Origin: Achromobacter arsenitoxydans SY8
GTDB lineage: Bacteria; Pseudomonadota; Gammaproteobacteria; Burkholderiales; Burkholderiaceae_B
Direction: 5' to 3'
Assembly: GCF_000236785.1 (NCBI RefSeq)
Contig: NZ_AGUF01000014.1
Span: 1 to 34,522 of the forward strand
DNA length: 34,522 nucleotides
The notes under the pieces were generated by a model. It had not been told where the DNA came from and made no database searches. It saw nothing but the letters and a program-made list of their open reading frames with translations. The position numbers and the translations under genes were made by a program. Numbering within the stretch: the first letter of the stretch is position 1; each line of letters starts with the position of its first letter. Shown here piece after piece: positions 1-10,716 of the stretch.

Positions 1-821
1 TCGCCATGATCGCCCTGCAGATCGTTGCGACGCAGGGTTCGAAAATCGGATGGGGCAGCCCCGTCACGCTCGGACTGGCTGCAGTCGGTGTCGTCTTCGG
101 CTGGCTGTTCATTCGCACCGAGACGCGGGTCCGCAGCCCGTTCGTCAACTTCAAGCTGTTCCGGAACACCACCTATACCGGAGCGACCATTTCCAACTTC
201 CTGCTGAACGGCACGGCCGGCATCCTGATCGTTTCCATGCTGCTGCTGCAGCTGGGCGGGGGCATGACCGCCCAGGAAGCCGGGCTCATGACGCTAGGCT
301 ATGCGATCACGATCCTGCTTTTCATCCGGGTTGGCGAAAAGCTCCTGCAGCGGTTCGGCCCGCGCAGGCCGATGATCTGGGGCTGTCTGATCGTTGCATT
401 TTCCATTCTTCTGCTGCTGCCGACCAATCTCATGCTGTCGAGCTACAAGGTATTGGTCATCACCTCGTTCGCCTTCTTCGGTCTGGGGCTGGGCTTTTAC
501 GCCACCCCTTCGACGGACGCTGCATTGTCCAATCTGCCGTCGGATCAGGCAGGCGCGGGCGCCGGTATCTACAAGATGGCGTCTTCGCTCGGCGCGTCTT
601 TCGGTGTCGCCATCTCGGCCGCGATATTCACGGCCCTGAGCGCCGGAGAGAACGTGCAGTGGATCGAAGATGTCATCACGTTCGTAGGCAGGCAGGACAA
701 CGTCGTGGTCCGCGAGGCCGCGCTTGTCGCGCTGATTTTCAATCTGCTGCTTATCGCCGCGGCCATCGTGTCGATCGCATTGACCGTGCCGCGCGCCAAA
801 GCCGTGCCGCAACCGGCCTGA
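1..821 (+). CDS. MFS transporter, DHA2 (EmrB/QacA-like) family, C-terminal part
   Basis: The reading frame is open from the window edge to a TGA at 819-821, so the gene starts upstream. The visible 272 or so residues hold six to seven hydrophobic segments of a major facilitator transporter. The RSPFVNFKLFRN stretch after a helix is typical of the central region of 14-helix DHA2 exporters, and a later GLGLGFYATP helix and an AGAGAGIYKMASSLG stretch resemble the family's late conserved motifs. This is an inner-membrane, proton-driven exporter; the substrate cannot be inferred. A hairpin and a short gap separate it from the M20 amidohydrolase, so the two may or may not be co-transcribed. Family call is firm; subfamily is likely. 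Confidence 0.85.
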   Translation, partial: AMIALQIVATQGSKIGWGSPVTLGLAAVGVVFGWLFIRTETRVRSPFVNFKLFRNTTYTGATISNFLLNGTAGILIVSMLLLQLGGGMTAQEAGLMTLGYAITILLFIRVGEKLLQRFGPRRPMIWGCLIVAFSILLLLPTNLMLSSYKVLVITSFAFFGLGLGFYATPSTDAALSNLPSDQAGAGAGIYKMASSLGASFGVAISAAIFTALSAGENVQWIEDVITFVGRQDNVVVREAALVALIFNLLLIAAAIVSIALTVPRAKAVPQPA

Positions 822-828
822 TCCTTGT

Positions 829-850
829 GCCGGGCCCGCGCCGGCCCGGC
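829..850 (+). terminator. GC-rich hairpin after MFS gene, possible terminator
   Basis: GCCGGGCC (829-836) pairs perfectly with GGCCCGGC (843-850) over a 6-nt loop, 8 nt after the stop codon. Only a short CTTTCCT follows, so it is at best a weak intrinsic terminator or attenuator ahead of the M20 gene. Confidence 0.45.
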
Positions 851-886
851 CTTTCCTGCTGATACGTAAAGTAGAGGAATCACATC

Positions 887-2047
887 ATGAACAGCATCAT
901 CACTGAACTCGAACGCAGCAAGGCCACGATGACCGAGTGGTTCGAGCACCTGCATCGCTCGCCGGAATTGTCCATGCGGGAAGAAAAGACGGCCGCGTAC
1001 ATTGAGCAGGTGTTGCGTGATATCGGGGGCTATCAGATCGAAACCGGTGTCGGCAAACACGGGATCGTCGCCTCGCTCAAGGTTGGCGACGGGAGCAAGA
1101 CGATCGGATTGCGCGCTGATTTCGACGCGCTGCCCATCGACGAGGCCGAGGGTCTTTCCTGCAGGTCCGAAACGCCGGGGGTGGCGCATCTGTGCGGCCA
1201 CGACGGCCATGCCACCATGCTCCTGGCGGCTGCCCGGCACCTGGCCGCCACGCGCAACTTCAACGGCACGGTGCGGTTGATCTTCCAGCCGGGCGAGGAA
1301 ACCATGGAGGGCGGGCCGGCCATGATCGCGGACGGGCTTTTCGAGCGGTTCCCGGTCGATGCCGTATTCGGGCTGCACAACATTCCCGGCCTTGAGAAAG
1401 GCAAGTTCTACTTTCGCGAAGGCAATGCGATGGCGGCGGTCGATAACTGGGAGATCGAGATCACAGGCAAGGGCGGACATGGCGCGTTTCCGAACCTTGC
1501 GATCGACCCGGTCGTGGCGGGTTCGTCGCTGGTCATGGCGCTGCAGACGGTTGTCTCACGGAATATCGCGCCCGCCAACAGTGCGGTGGTGACCGTCGGC
1601 GCCTTTCAGGCCGGGCAGGCCGGCAATGTCATTGCGCAGAACGCCGTTCTGCGCTTGTCCATACGCACCACCACGCCGCAAGACCGGGAGATGGTGCTGG
1701 GCAATGTGCGGCGTCTGGTCAGGCAACAGGCAGAGTCGTTCGGTTGCGTCTGCCTCATTCGCGAGGGAATTCCCGGGGCCGTGCTGACCAATGACCCCGA
1801 AGAAACCCGCAAGGCCGCCGACATCGCGATTGCGGCCTTCGGCGAGGACCGGGTGTGCGTGCAGGGGCCGGCCTATCTGGCATCCGAGGACTTTGCGTTC
1901 ATGTTGCAGGAAAGGAAAGGCACCTACTGCTTCATCGGCAACGGCAACAGCCAGTTCGTGCATCACCCCGGATACGTCTTCGATACCGATATCCTGCCGG
2001 TCGGCGCCGCATACTGGGTCGCGCTGACCGAAGGCTATCTGCGCTGA
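887..2047 (+). CDS. M20 family amidohydrolase / metallopeptidase (hippurate hydrolase-like)
   Basis: A 386-residue cytoplasmic metal-dependent amidohydrolase of the M20D group (HipO, IAA-amino acid hydrolase, N-acetyl amino acid deacetylase relatives). Visible motifs in order: RADFDALPI (about 76-84), HLCGHDGHATML (101-112) with the metal ligands C103 and H105, FQPGEE (133-138), the GLHN histidine at 164, GGHGAFP at the dimerisation-domain junction (about 197-202), and FVHHPGY near the C-terminus. Length is normal for the family. The ATG is preceded by AGAGGA at 873-878 with good spacing. It probably cleaves an N-acyl amino acid or related amide; the exact substrate is unknown. Its position after an exporter suggests detoxification or processing of the same kind of compound, which is inference. 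Confidence 0.9.
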   Translation: MNSIITELERSKATMTEWFEHLHRSPELSMREEKTAAYIEQVLRDIGGYQIETGVGKHGIVASLKVGDGSKTIGLRADFDALPIDEAEGLSCRSETPGVAHLCGHDGHATMLLAAARHLAATRNFNGTVRLIFQPGEETMEGGPAMIADGLFERFPVDAVFGLHNIPGLEKGKFYFREGNAMAAVDNWEIEITGKGGHGAFPNLAIDPVVAGSSLVMALQTVVSRNIAPANSAVVTVGAFQAGQAGNVIAQNAVLRLSIRTTTPQDREMVLGNVRRLVRQQAESFGCVCLIREGIPGAVLTNDPEETRKAADIAIAAFGEDRVCVQGPAYLASEDFAFMLQERKGTYCFIGNGNSQFVHHPGYVFDTDILPVGAAYWVALTEGYLR

Positions 2048-2073
2048 TCACGATCCGTGCCGCCGCCGGCTCG

Positions 2074-2092
2074 GGGGCTGGGGCGCAGCCCC
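2074..2092. terminator. Hairpin between convergent genes
   Basis: GGGGCTG (2074-2080) pairs with CAGCCCC (2086-2092) over a 5-nt loop in the 49-nt gap between the convergent M20 and dikinase-like genes. No T-run follows on either strand, so a bidirectional terminator role is only suggested by position. Confidence 0.4.
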
Positions 2093-2096
2093 GGCC

Positions 2097-4106
2097 TTAC
2101 CGGCTGCCGTCGATGTATGGCCGCGCCTGCAGGATCAGGATGTTGTCTCCCTGCACGGCCCATTCGATATCCTGATCCACGTTCCCCAGGCGCTTCTTGA
2201 CCTGCCGGCCGACCGCGGCCAGGCGCGCGACCAGCGCGTCGTCGAGCACCTGGCGCGCGCCGCCGATCGGCACTTCGCGCACGCCGCCGCCTGCGGCGGC
2301 CACAAGCTGCGTGTCCTCGGCCGAGCGGCTCAGCACCTGCACGGCCTTGGACCAGCTTGAATACATAAGCTGTTCGGCCTGGCGCCGTCCTTCCACGACC
2401 TTGATGCCCAGCCCGCGCTTGGCCGACAGGTAGGTCACGTGGCGGCGCGACGCGTCGAAGGGATCGCGCGTGATCATCACGCCCGAGCTGTCCGAGGCGG
2501 CCGCCTGCTGCACCAGCACCGCCATCACCACGCCGTCCTGCGCGATGCCCGCCGCGCGGCGCGCTTCGTAGGCCTCGAAGTTGTAGACCGAGGCCCACAC
2601 GGTCCGCACCGCCCGCGCCAGCGCGTCGGCCTGCGTGACGTTCGGCACGGTGGTGTACAGGCCCGCGCCGCTGAAGCCGGGCAGGTCTTCGGAATTGGAG
2701 GAGCTGCGCACGAAGACGCCGCGGCCCTGGAGCTGCTTTTGCCAGCGGTCGCGCCACGAGGCGGCCAGGGCCGGATCGGGCTGGCCGTTGACGATGGTCT
2801 GGCGCAGGGCGGCCAGCTCGGAGCGGCGCACGTTGGCGTCGCCGGCGAAGTCGGGGCGGCGTTCCAGCGCCGCCACGCGCGCGGGCACGCCCAACTGTTT
2901 CATGTACGCCGCGTATTGCGCAAAGGGGATGCAAAACCCGTCCGGCACGCTGGCCGAGGGCGGCAGGACGGCCTTCAGGGCGCCCAGGTTGGCCGCTTTC
3001 ACGCCGCAGTGACGGCTGTCCCGCGTCGTCATGCCCGTCAGCGGCTTGATGGCGCGCACCGACAGGTCCGGCTTGGGCAGCGGCGCGCTGCTGGCCGTCT
3101 TGGGCGCGGGCGCGGCGGGCTGGGCGATGCGCTGCACCTGATAGCCGTTGCTGGAGACCGTCAACTCCACCCATTGGCCGTCGTGCTCGCGCAAGGCGGC
3201 CACGGCGTCGCGCACATAGGCGTTGGGAATGCGCCAGCCCTTGGCCAGCAGGTTTACGTGCGACAGCAGGGTGGACGGCCGCTGCGTGACCAAGCCGGCG
3301 ACGGGCGTCAGCGCCACGGGCACCTCGTCCAGCACGGCGATGTCGGTGGGCGACAGGTCGGGCGTGTCGTCCAGGGACTTTACGATGCGCAGCCGGCCCT
3401 GCGCGCGTCCGGTGTTCAGCGGCAGGAAGGTCTGCTCGCGCAGCAGCGCCTCCTGGGTCACGAAGTCGATGCCGGCGTTGCGCGCCGTCTGTTCCTGCAC
3501 CGTGGAATTGCTTTTGAACCGCAGCGGCTCGTAGAAGGTGGCGGCCAGCCTGTCGCGGGTCAGCGCCAGCAGTTCCGGCGTCAGCAGGTCGCCTTCCCAG
3601 AATTCATAGGTGTAGCCCGGCAGGCCGTTCTGCCAGCTGAGCGTGCCGAACAGCAGACGCCGGTCCGCGGCCTTGTACTGGGCGATCAACGCCGCCTTGT
3701 CCCCGGACAGCAGGCGCCGCTCGCGCGCAAAGGTTTCGTGCAGCGCGTAGCGGGGCGTATGGATGTAATAGATGCGGTTGGCGCGCTTGCGGTCGATCAC
3801 GAACAGCACATGCGGGATCTCCAGCGGCGTGCCGGCGTTGTAGACGCGGGCCAGTTGCTGGAACTCGGCCTGGGTCTGGATCCGGCCCAGGAAGGCAGGG
3901 CCGCCCCAGCGCGCGTCCTCCGCCTTGCGCGCCTCGCGCTCGTCGGCGGTCAGCGGGCGGCCGTTTTCGTAGAGCGAGGGCTTGCGGGCGGTTTGGGCCT
4001 GGACCACGGGCGCGGCGATGCTGGCCAGCAGGCAGGATGCGGCCAGCGCGGCCAGGGACCTGCGTAGCGGTGCAAAGGGCTTAAGCGGCTCGCGCACGAG
4101 GGGCAT
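2097..4106 (-). CDS. Exported PEP synthase/glucan-water-dikinase-like protein (PPDK N-domain)
   Basis: A 669-residue protein starting with a Sec-type signal: a basic n-region with twin Arg, a hydrophobic core, and likely cleavage at VQA near residue 37. Residues 40-240 are not recognised. A TLLSHVNLLAKGWRIPNA stretch (about 279-295) matches the phosphohistidine loop of PEP-utilising swivelling domains, with H283 the likely phospho-carrier. It is followed at about 365-660 by a pyruvate phosphate dikinase N-terminal (ATP-grasp-like) domain: GVKAANLGAL, FVRSSSNSEDLPGFSGAGLY, SSGVMITRDPFD, and DIEWAVQGDNILILQARP near the C-terminus. The PEP-binding TIM barrel is absent. Histidine domain before nucleotide domain is the order seen in glucan water dikinases. 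The ATG at 4106 was chosen because it gives a good signal peptide; an in-frame TTG at 4136 would add 10 residues. The substrate is unknown. Confidence 0.75.
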   Translation of the reverse strand: MPLVREPLKPFAPLRRSLAALAASCLLASIAAPVVQAQTARKPSLYENGRPLTADEREARKAEDARWGGPAFLGRIQTQAEFQQLARVYNAGTPLEIPHVLFVIDRKRANRIYYIHTPRYALHETFARERRLLSGDKAALIAQYKAADRRLLFGTLSWQNGLPGYTYEFWEGDLLTPELLALTRDRLAATFYEPLRFKSNSTVQEQTARNAGIDFVTQEALLREQTFLPLNTGRAQGRLRIVKSLDDTPDLSPTDIAVLDEVPVALTPVAGLVTQRPSTLLSHVNLLAKGWRIPNAYVRDAVAALREHDGQWVELTVSSNGYQVQRIAQPAAPAPKTASSAPLPKPDLSVRAIKPLTGMTTRDSRHCGVKAANLGALKAVLPPSASVPDGFCIPFAQYAAYMKQLGVPARVAALERRPDFAGDANVRRSELAALRQTIVNGQPDPALAASWRDRWQKQLQGRGVFVRSSSNSEDLPGFSGAGLYTTVPNVTQADALARAVRTVWASVYNFEAYEARRAAGIAQDGVVMAVLVQQAAASDSSGVMITRDPFDASRRHVTYLSAKRGLGIKVVEGRRQAEQLMYSSWSKAVQVLSRSAEDTQLVAAAGGGVREVPIGGARQVLDDALVARLAAVGRQVKKRLGNVDQDIEWAVQGDNILILQARPYIDGSR

Positions 4107-4273
4107 GGTATCGGGGACAGGGCGGAAAAGGCGCAATGATATCGGACCTTGCCGTCTGTGCCGTGGGGCTATACGCCGCGGCCGTTGGGACTGGTCTGAT
4201 TTCGAGCTGCGAATAGAGGGTCGGAGTTGGGAAGGAGATATCTTCGTGGCCGGAGGAGCCAGCGATTGAAGGC

Positions 4274-4313
4274 AACATTAATGTTAATTAATTACTCATT
4301 TTTGTTGTAATCT
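4274..4313 (+). promoter_or_regulatory. hicAB promoter with palindromic operator
   Basis: AACATTAATGTT (4274-4285) is a perfect 12-bp palindrome overlapping TTAATTAA (4284-4291), in an AT-rich patch unlike the surroundings. TTAATT at 4284-4289 can serve as a weak -35 and TAATCT at 4308-4313 as a -10, giving a start near 4320, 18 nt before hicA. An operator over the -35 fits autorepression by HicB, which is known for the family. Binding itself is inferred. Confidence 0.5.
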
Positions 4314-4337
4314 ACCCAGCGTCGCTGCATTCAGAGC

Positions 4338-4523
4338 ATGAAGTACAGCGAATTCAAAAGATGGCTTGAAAGGCAAGGTGCCATATTTGTCCCGCATCGC
4401 GCGGGCAGCAGCCATTACCGAGTGACGCTAAACGGCGTAAGCACGATTTTTCCATTTCATGGCTCAAAGGAAATGGGTGCACACCTTGAAAACGCAGTCA
4501 AGAAGCAACTGGGCTTGAAGTGA
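4338..4523 (+). CDS. hicA: HicA-type mRNA interferase toxin
   Basis: A 61-residue basic protein of the YcfA/HicA family, a small dsRBD-like fold that cleaves mRNA when not bound by HicB. The N-terminal helix (MKYSEFKRWLERQG) is followed by the family motif GSSHYRVTL, whose H26 is the expected catalytic histidine. The C-terminal half, with FPFHGSKEMG and a terminal KKQLGL, is also typical. Length is normal. No strong ribosome binding site precedes the ATG. The gene ends 7 nt before hicB, in the usual toxin-first order. Local base composition is more AT-rich than its neighbours, as is common for mobile toxin-antitoxin loci. Confidence 0.9.
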   Translation: MKYSEFKRWLERQGAIFVPHRAGSSHYRVTLNGVSTIFPFHGSKEMGAHLENAVKKQLGLK

Positions 4524-4530
4524 GGCTGTC

Positions 4531-4950
4531 ATGCTGACTTATCCCTACACCCTGACCCCCGATACCAACGGCACCTTGCTGGTGCTCTTTCCCGACATTC
4601 CCGAAGCAACCAGCGTCGGCGACGATGAGCACGACGCGCAGGTAAACGCCTTGGAAGCGCTGGAGGCGGCGCTGGAAATCTACTTCGACGAACGCCGTCC
4701 GATTCCCTTGCCGCGGGTTGCCAACGGTTCGCGTTATTCCGTGACACTGCCGGCTGTCGTTACCAGCAAGGTGTATCTGTCGAACGAAATGATCCGCCAA
4801 GGCGTGCGCAAAGCTGAAATGGCGCGCAGGCTCGGCGTTCATACCCCTCAGGTCGATCGCCTGCTGAATTTGCGGCACGGATCCCGAATCGAACAGGTTG
4901 AGGCGGCGCTGGGAAAGCTGGGCCGCCGTCTGGACGTTTCGATCGTTTAG
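4531..4950 (+). CDS. hicB: HicB-type antitoxin
   Basis: A 139-residue partner of HicA. The N-terminal half has the partial RNase H-like HicB fold (MLTYPYTLTPDTNGTLLV, FPDIPEATSVGDD, then a helix ending EIYFDERRPIPLP). Residues 90-125 form a helix-turn-helix (IRQGVRKAEMARRLGV, then TPQVDRLLNLRHGS) expected to bind the operator upstream of hicA. A GTGAGG Shine-Dalgarno sequence overlaps the end of hicA, so the two are probably translationally linked. Its role is to neutralise HicA and repress the pair. The assignment is firm; that this copy is active is not shown. Confidence 0.9.
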   Translation: MLTYPYTLTPDTNGTLLVLFPDIPEATSVGDDEHDAQVNALEALEAALEIYFDERRPIPLPRVANGSRYSVTLPAVVTSKVYLSNEMIRQGVRKAEMARRLGVHTPQVDRLLNLRHGSRIEQVEAALGKLGRRLDVSIV

Positions 4951-5015
4951 TAGAAATAGCGGACGTCGGCCCGAACGGTTCCTCCGTATGGTCGCGCGTT
5001 CGACTCCAAAAACAA

Positions 5016-5039
5016 CAAGGCCCCCGAAAGGGGGCCTTG
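5016..5039 (-). terminator. Rho-independent terminator of argH
   Basis: A perfect 10-bp stem (CAAGGCCCCC at 5016-5025 with GGGGGCCTTG at 5030-5039) closes a GAAA-type tetraloop. Reading the minus strand, the stem is followed by TTGTTTTTGG. It lies 27 nt past the argH stop codon. It may also act in the hicB direction, but the T-run is on the argH side. Confidence 0.85.
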
Positions 5040-5065
5040 CATCGGCGTAGCGAGCTGAATCGGAA

Positions 5066-6487
5066 TCAGCCTTCGGCCGTTTCCGCCAGGACGCGGCGGG
5101 CTTCTTCGGCCACGCGTTCGGGGGCGGTGCCGCCCACGTGCTTGCGCGCGGCGACCGAGCCTTCCAGGGTCAGCACCTGGTGGACGTCTTCGGTGATGCT
5201 GGGGTGGTAGGCCGTCAGCTCGGCGGTGGACAGGTCGGCCAGGTCGCAGCCGCGCTGTTCGCAGTCGCGCACGGCGTGGGCCACGACTTCGTGCGCGTCG
5301 CGGAAGGGCACGCCGCGCTTGACCAGGTAGTCGGCCAGGTCGGTGGCGGTGGCGAAGCCCTGCAGGGCGGCCGCGCGCATGTTGTCAGCCTTGACCTTGA
5401 TGCCGCCAGCCATGTCCGCGAAGATCGTGAGCGTGTCGCGCAGCGTGTCCGCCGTGTCGAACAGGCCTTCCTTGTCTTCCTGGTTGTCCTTGTTGTAGGC
5501 CAGGGGCTGGCCCTTCATCAGGGTCAGCAGGGCGACCAGGTTGCCGTTGACGCGGCCGGTCTTGCCGCGCGCCAGTTCGGGCACGTCGGGGTTCTTCTTT
5601 TGCGGCATGATCGAGCTGCCGGTGCAGAAGCGGTCGGCCAGGTCGATGAAGCCCACGCGCGGGCTCATCCAGAGCACCAGCTCTTCGGACAGGCGCGACA
5701 CGTGCGTCATGATCAGCGCGCCGGCGGCGCAGAATTCGATGGCGAAGTCGCGGTCGGACACGGCGTCCAGCGAGTTGCGGCAAACGCCTTCGAAGCCCAG
5801 CGTCTTGGCGACGCGTTCGCGGTCGATCGGGAAGGACGTGCCGGCCAGGGCGGCCGCGCCCAGCGGCAGGCGGTTCACGCGGCGGCGGCAATCTGCCAGG
5901 CGCTCGGCGTCGCGGCCGAACATTTCGGCGTAGGCCAGCAGATGGTGGCCGAACGTGACGGGCTGGGCGACCTGCAGGTGCGTGAAGCCCGGCATGATGG
6001 TGCCGGCGTTTTCCAGCGCGACCGTGGCCAGCGCGTGGCGCAACTGGCGCAGCAGGACCTGCAGGGTGTCGATTTCATCGCGCAGCCACAGGCGGATGTC
6101 GGTGGCGACCTGGTCATTGCGCGAACGGCCGGTGTGCAGGCGCTTGCCCGCGTCGCCCACCAGTTCCACCAGGCGCTTTTCGATGTTCAGGTGAACGTCT
6201 TCCAGATCCAGCAGCCACTGGAAGCTGCCGGCGTCGATTTCGGACAGGATCTGCGTCATGCCGCGCTGGATGTCGGCCAGGTCCTGGGCGCCGATGATGC
6301 CCTGGGCGGCCAGCATGTCCGCGTGCGCCAGCGAGCCCTGGATGTCGTGGCGCGCCAGGCGCTTGTCGAAATCCACGGACGCCGTGTAGCGTTTGACGAG
6401 TTCGGAAACCGGCTCGGAGAACCGGGCGGACCAGGCCTGCGCCTTGTTGGCGAACTGGTTTTGATCGGGGGAGGGAGTGTTTGCCAT
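5066..6487 (-). CDS. argH: Argininosuccinate lyase
   Basis: A 473-residue cytoplasmic enzyme of the fumarase/aspartase superfamily that splits argininosuccinate into arginine and fumarate, the last step of arginine synthesis. The superfamily signature [12 protein letters not shown] is at 290-301 and carries the catalytic serine. The HTGRSRNDQ motif is at 118-126 and [10 protein letters not shown] at 167-176, with H170 the expected general acid. The N-terminus ([19 protein letters not shown]) aligns with known ArgH starts, which supports the ATG at 6487; the next Met is residue 58. Length is typical. It is transcribed alone, with a strong terminator downstream and a divergent channel gene upstream. 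Confidence 0.97.
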   Translation of the reverse strand: MANTPSPDQNQFANKAQAWSARFSEPVSELVKRYTASVDFDKRLARHDIQGSLAHADMLAAQGIIGAQDLADIQRGMTQILSEIDAGSFQWLLDLEDVHLNIEKRLVELVGDAGKRLHTGRSRNDQVATDIRLWLRDEIDTLQVLLRQLRHALATVALENAGTIMPGFTHLQVAQPVTFGHHLLAYAEMFGRDAERLADCRRRVNRLPLGAAALAGTSFPIDRERVAKTLGFEGVCRNSLDAVSDRDFAIEFCAAGALIMTHVSRLSEELVLWMSPRVGFIDLADRFCTGSSIMPQKKNPDVPELARGKTGRVNGNLVALLTLMKGQPLAYNKDNQEDKEGLFDTADTLRDTLTIFADMAGGIKVKADNMRAAALQGFATATDLADYLVKRGVPFRDAHEVVAHAVRDCEQRGCDLADLSTAELTAYHPSITEDVHQVLTLEGSVAARKHVGGTAPERVAEEARRVLAETAEG

Positions 6488-6497
6488 GATGGGCGGA

Positions 6498-6503
6498 ATT
6501 ATA
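6498..6503 (-). promoter_or_regulatory. Consensus -10 (TATAAT) very close to the argH start
   Basis: On the minus strand a perfect TATAAT ends 10 nt before the argH ATG at 6487. A start about 7 nt downstream would leave an untranslated leader of only 3-5 nt. No good -35 is visible 17 nt upstream. In the same divergent gap a GATAAT at 6578-6583 on the plus strand is a possible -10 for the channel gene, also without a clear -35. Confidence 0.45.
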
Positions 6504-6627
6504 GGGCCTCGCGCCGCGCGGGGCGATGCGGACCCCGGTTATGCGGGGCCGGATCCTCGCGCGGGCGCGACTTGTCGGATAATCCACGCTTGGATTTCAA
6601 GACCTTAGAGCGACCACGGACCCCACT

Positions 6628-7995
6628 ATGCCCCTGGAATGGGAAGAGCTAGTCACCCAACTTGATACCCACCTGCCGCACGAGGCCTGGGCCCAGACGC
6701 TGATCGGCATCGGAGTGCTGATCCTGACCGCGCTGTTCGTGCAGTGGGTCGTCGCGCGGATCGTCCTGCTGCTGGCGCACCGGCTGCTGGTCGTCAGCGG
6801 GCGAGGGGACTGGGACAAGGCGCTGCAGCGCCGCCGCGCGTACCAGAATCTCTGGTACGCGGTGCCGTTTGCGGTGGTGTCGATCGGCATTGACCTGGTG
6901 CCGCACGCGGAACGGGCGGTCGCCGTTGTCGGCCGCCTGGCGCACGCGGGGGCGTGGATCTGCGTGTTCGTGGCGTTTTCAGGGGTGCTCAGCGCCTGGC
7001 AGGACACGTATTCGGCCACCACCCGGGCGCAGACCCGCTCCATCAAGGGCTATATCCAGATCGGCAAGCTGATCCTGATGGCGGTTTGCACCGTTCTGGT
7101 GCTATCCATCCTGATCGACCGTTCGCCGCTGTGGATGATCTCGGGCCTGGGCGCGCTGTCGGCGGTGCTGCTGCTGGTGTTCAAGGACACGCTGCTGTCG
7201 CTGGTGGCAAGCACCCAGCTCACCAGCAACGACATGCTGCGCATCGGCGACTGGATCGAAATGCCCCAGTGCAACGCCGACGGCTTCGTCAAGGACATCG
7301 CCCTGCATACCGTGAAGGTGCAGAACTGGGACAACACGGTCACCACGGTGCCCACGTACAAGCTGTTCTCGGAAAGCTACCGCAACTACCGCCACATGTT
7401 CGAATCGGGCGGCCGGCGCATCAAGCGCACGGTCCGCATCGACGCGGCCAGCGTGCGTTTCCTGACCGACGAGGAAGCGCAGCGGTTGATGCGTTTCCGC
7501 CTGCTGCATGATTACCTCCAGAGCAAGACCCAGGACATCGCCCAGGCCAACCAGACCATGGGCGAACTGGCCAGCGTGCCGGCCAACCGGCGGCGCCTCA
7601 CCAACATCGGCACCCTGCGCGCCTACGCGCTGGCTTTCCTGAAGCAGAACCCGGAGATCCGCCAGGACATGGCGATGATGGTGCGCATGATGGAGCCCAC
7701 CTCCGAAGGCATCCCGATCGAGGTCTACTGCTTTACCGCCGTGACTGCCTGGGTCGAATACGAACGCATCCAGGGCGACGTCTTCGACCATCTGCTGGCG
7801 ATCCTGCCCGAACTGGGTCTGAGGCTCTACCAGCAGCCGTCCGGAGCGGATATCGGGGCCATGGGCAGCTACCTGCGCGATGGCGCCGTCCAGGCGGCGA
7901 TGGCCGCCGAGCGCGACCGCCAGGGACCCGCCCTGGAGGCCGCGCCGGCCGTGCCGTTCGAGCGCGGCCTGACCGACGCCAAGATGCCGCGCTGA
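6628..7995 (+). CDS. ybdG: YbdG-type (miniconductance) mechanosensitive channel
   Basis: A 455-residue inner-membrane protein of the MscS superfamily, YbdG subgroup, which gates on membrane tension or osmotic shift. Hydrophobic segments lie at about 21-50, 73-92, 100-123, 142-163 and 168-195. The last is the pore helix, with GLGALSAVLLLVFKDTLLSL. The beta domain follows (DMLRIGDWIEMP, KVQNWDNTVTTVPTYKLFSES). GGRRIKRTVRIDAASVRFL, near residues 261-279, is diagnostic of YbdG, as is the insertion after it. The C-terminus runs about 40 residues beyond the E. coli protein and is Ala/Pro-rich. It sits between argH and nadE on its own transcript or one shared with nadE. Confidence 0.9.
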   Translation: MPLEWEELVTQLDTHLPHEAWAQTLIGIGVLILTALFVQWVVARIVLLLAHRLLVVSGRGDWDKALQRRRAYQNLWYAVPFAVVSIGIDLVPHAERAVAVVGRLAHAGAWICVFVAFSGVLSAWQDTYSATTRAQTRSIKGYIQIGKLILMAVCTVLVLSILIDRSPLWMISGLGALSAVLLLVFKDTLLSLVASTQLTSNDMLRIGDWIEMPQCNADGFVKDIALHTVKVQNWDNTVTTVPTYKLFSESYRNYRHMFESGGRRIKRTVRIDAASVRFLTDEEAQRLMRFRLLHDYLQSKTQDIAQANQTMGELASVPANRRRLTNIGTLRAYALAFLKQNPEIRQDMAMMVRMMEPTSEGIPIEVYCFTAVTAWVEYERIQGDVFDHLLAILPELGLRLYQQPSGADIGAMGSYLRDGAVQAAMAAERDRQGPALEAAPAVPFERGLTDAKMPR

Positions 7996-8001
7996 ACCGG
8001 C

Positions 8002-8045
8002 GCCGGCGGGCGTTTGCTGCGAGCGCAGCTGCGGGCGCCGCCGGC
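8002..8045 (+). terminator. Compound GC-rich hairpin between ybdG and nadE
   Basis: GCCGGCGG (8002-8009) pairs with CCGCCGGC (8038-8045), enclosing a smaller CTGC/GCAG hairpin at 8017-8028. It starts 6 nt after the ybdG stop. There is no T-run, so Rho-independent termination is unlikely to be complete. A GATAAT at 8058-8063 is a possible -10 for nadE. Confidence 0.35.
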
Positions 8046-8093
8046 CGGGGGCCGTGAGATAATCGCCGGGTTGATTCCTAGGCGATAGACCCG

Positions 8094-10674
<2,581 letters not shown>

Positions 10675-10685
10675 TCCAGGCTTTC

Positions 10686-10713
10686 CGCGGGCCGCCATCG
10701 GGCGCGGCCCGCG
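10686..10713. terminator. Bidirectional terminator-like hairpin, glnB / gspF
   Basis: CGCGGGCCGC (10686-10695) pairs perfectly with GCGGCCCGCG (10704-10713), with an 8-nt loop. It fills the 42-nt gap between two convergent genes. Flanks are TTCCT on the plus side and GGAAAG on the minus side, so it is a strong stem without long T-runs. It can serve both genes. Confidence 0.65.
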
Positions 10714-10716
10714 TTC

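Noticed and set aside
2439-4067. A 542-codon plus-strand open frame
   Set aside because: It is antisense to the dikinase-like gene, with Arg/Gln/His-rich low-information translation.
4081-4278. A 65-codon minus-strand frame upstream of the dikinase-like gene
   Set aside because: Its start lies inside the hicAB operator palindrome, it overlaps the start of the real gene and shows no domain or ribosome binding site.
4990-5007. tRNA T-arm-like GTTCGACTC
   Set aside because: The flanking bases do not pair as a T-stem and no acceptor or anticodon arm lies upstream, so neither a tRNA nor a clear attachment site is supported.
5138-6652. A 504-codon plus-strand open frame
   Set aside because: It is antisense to argH; no family resemblance.
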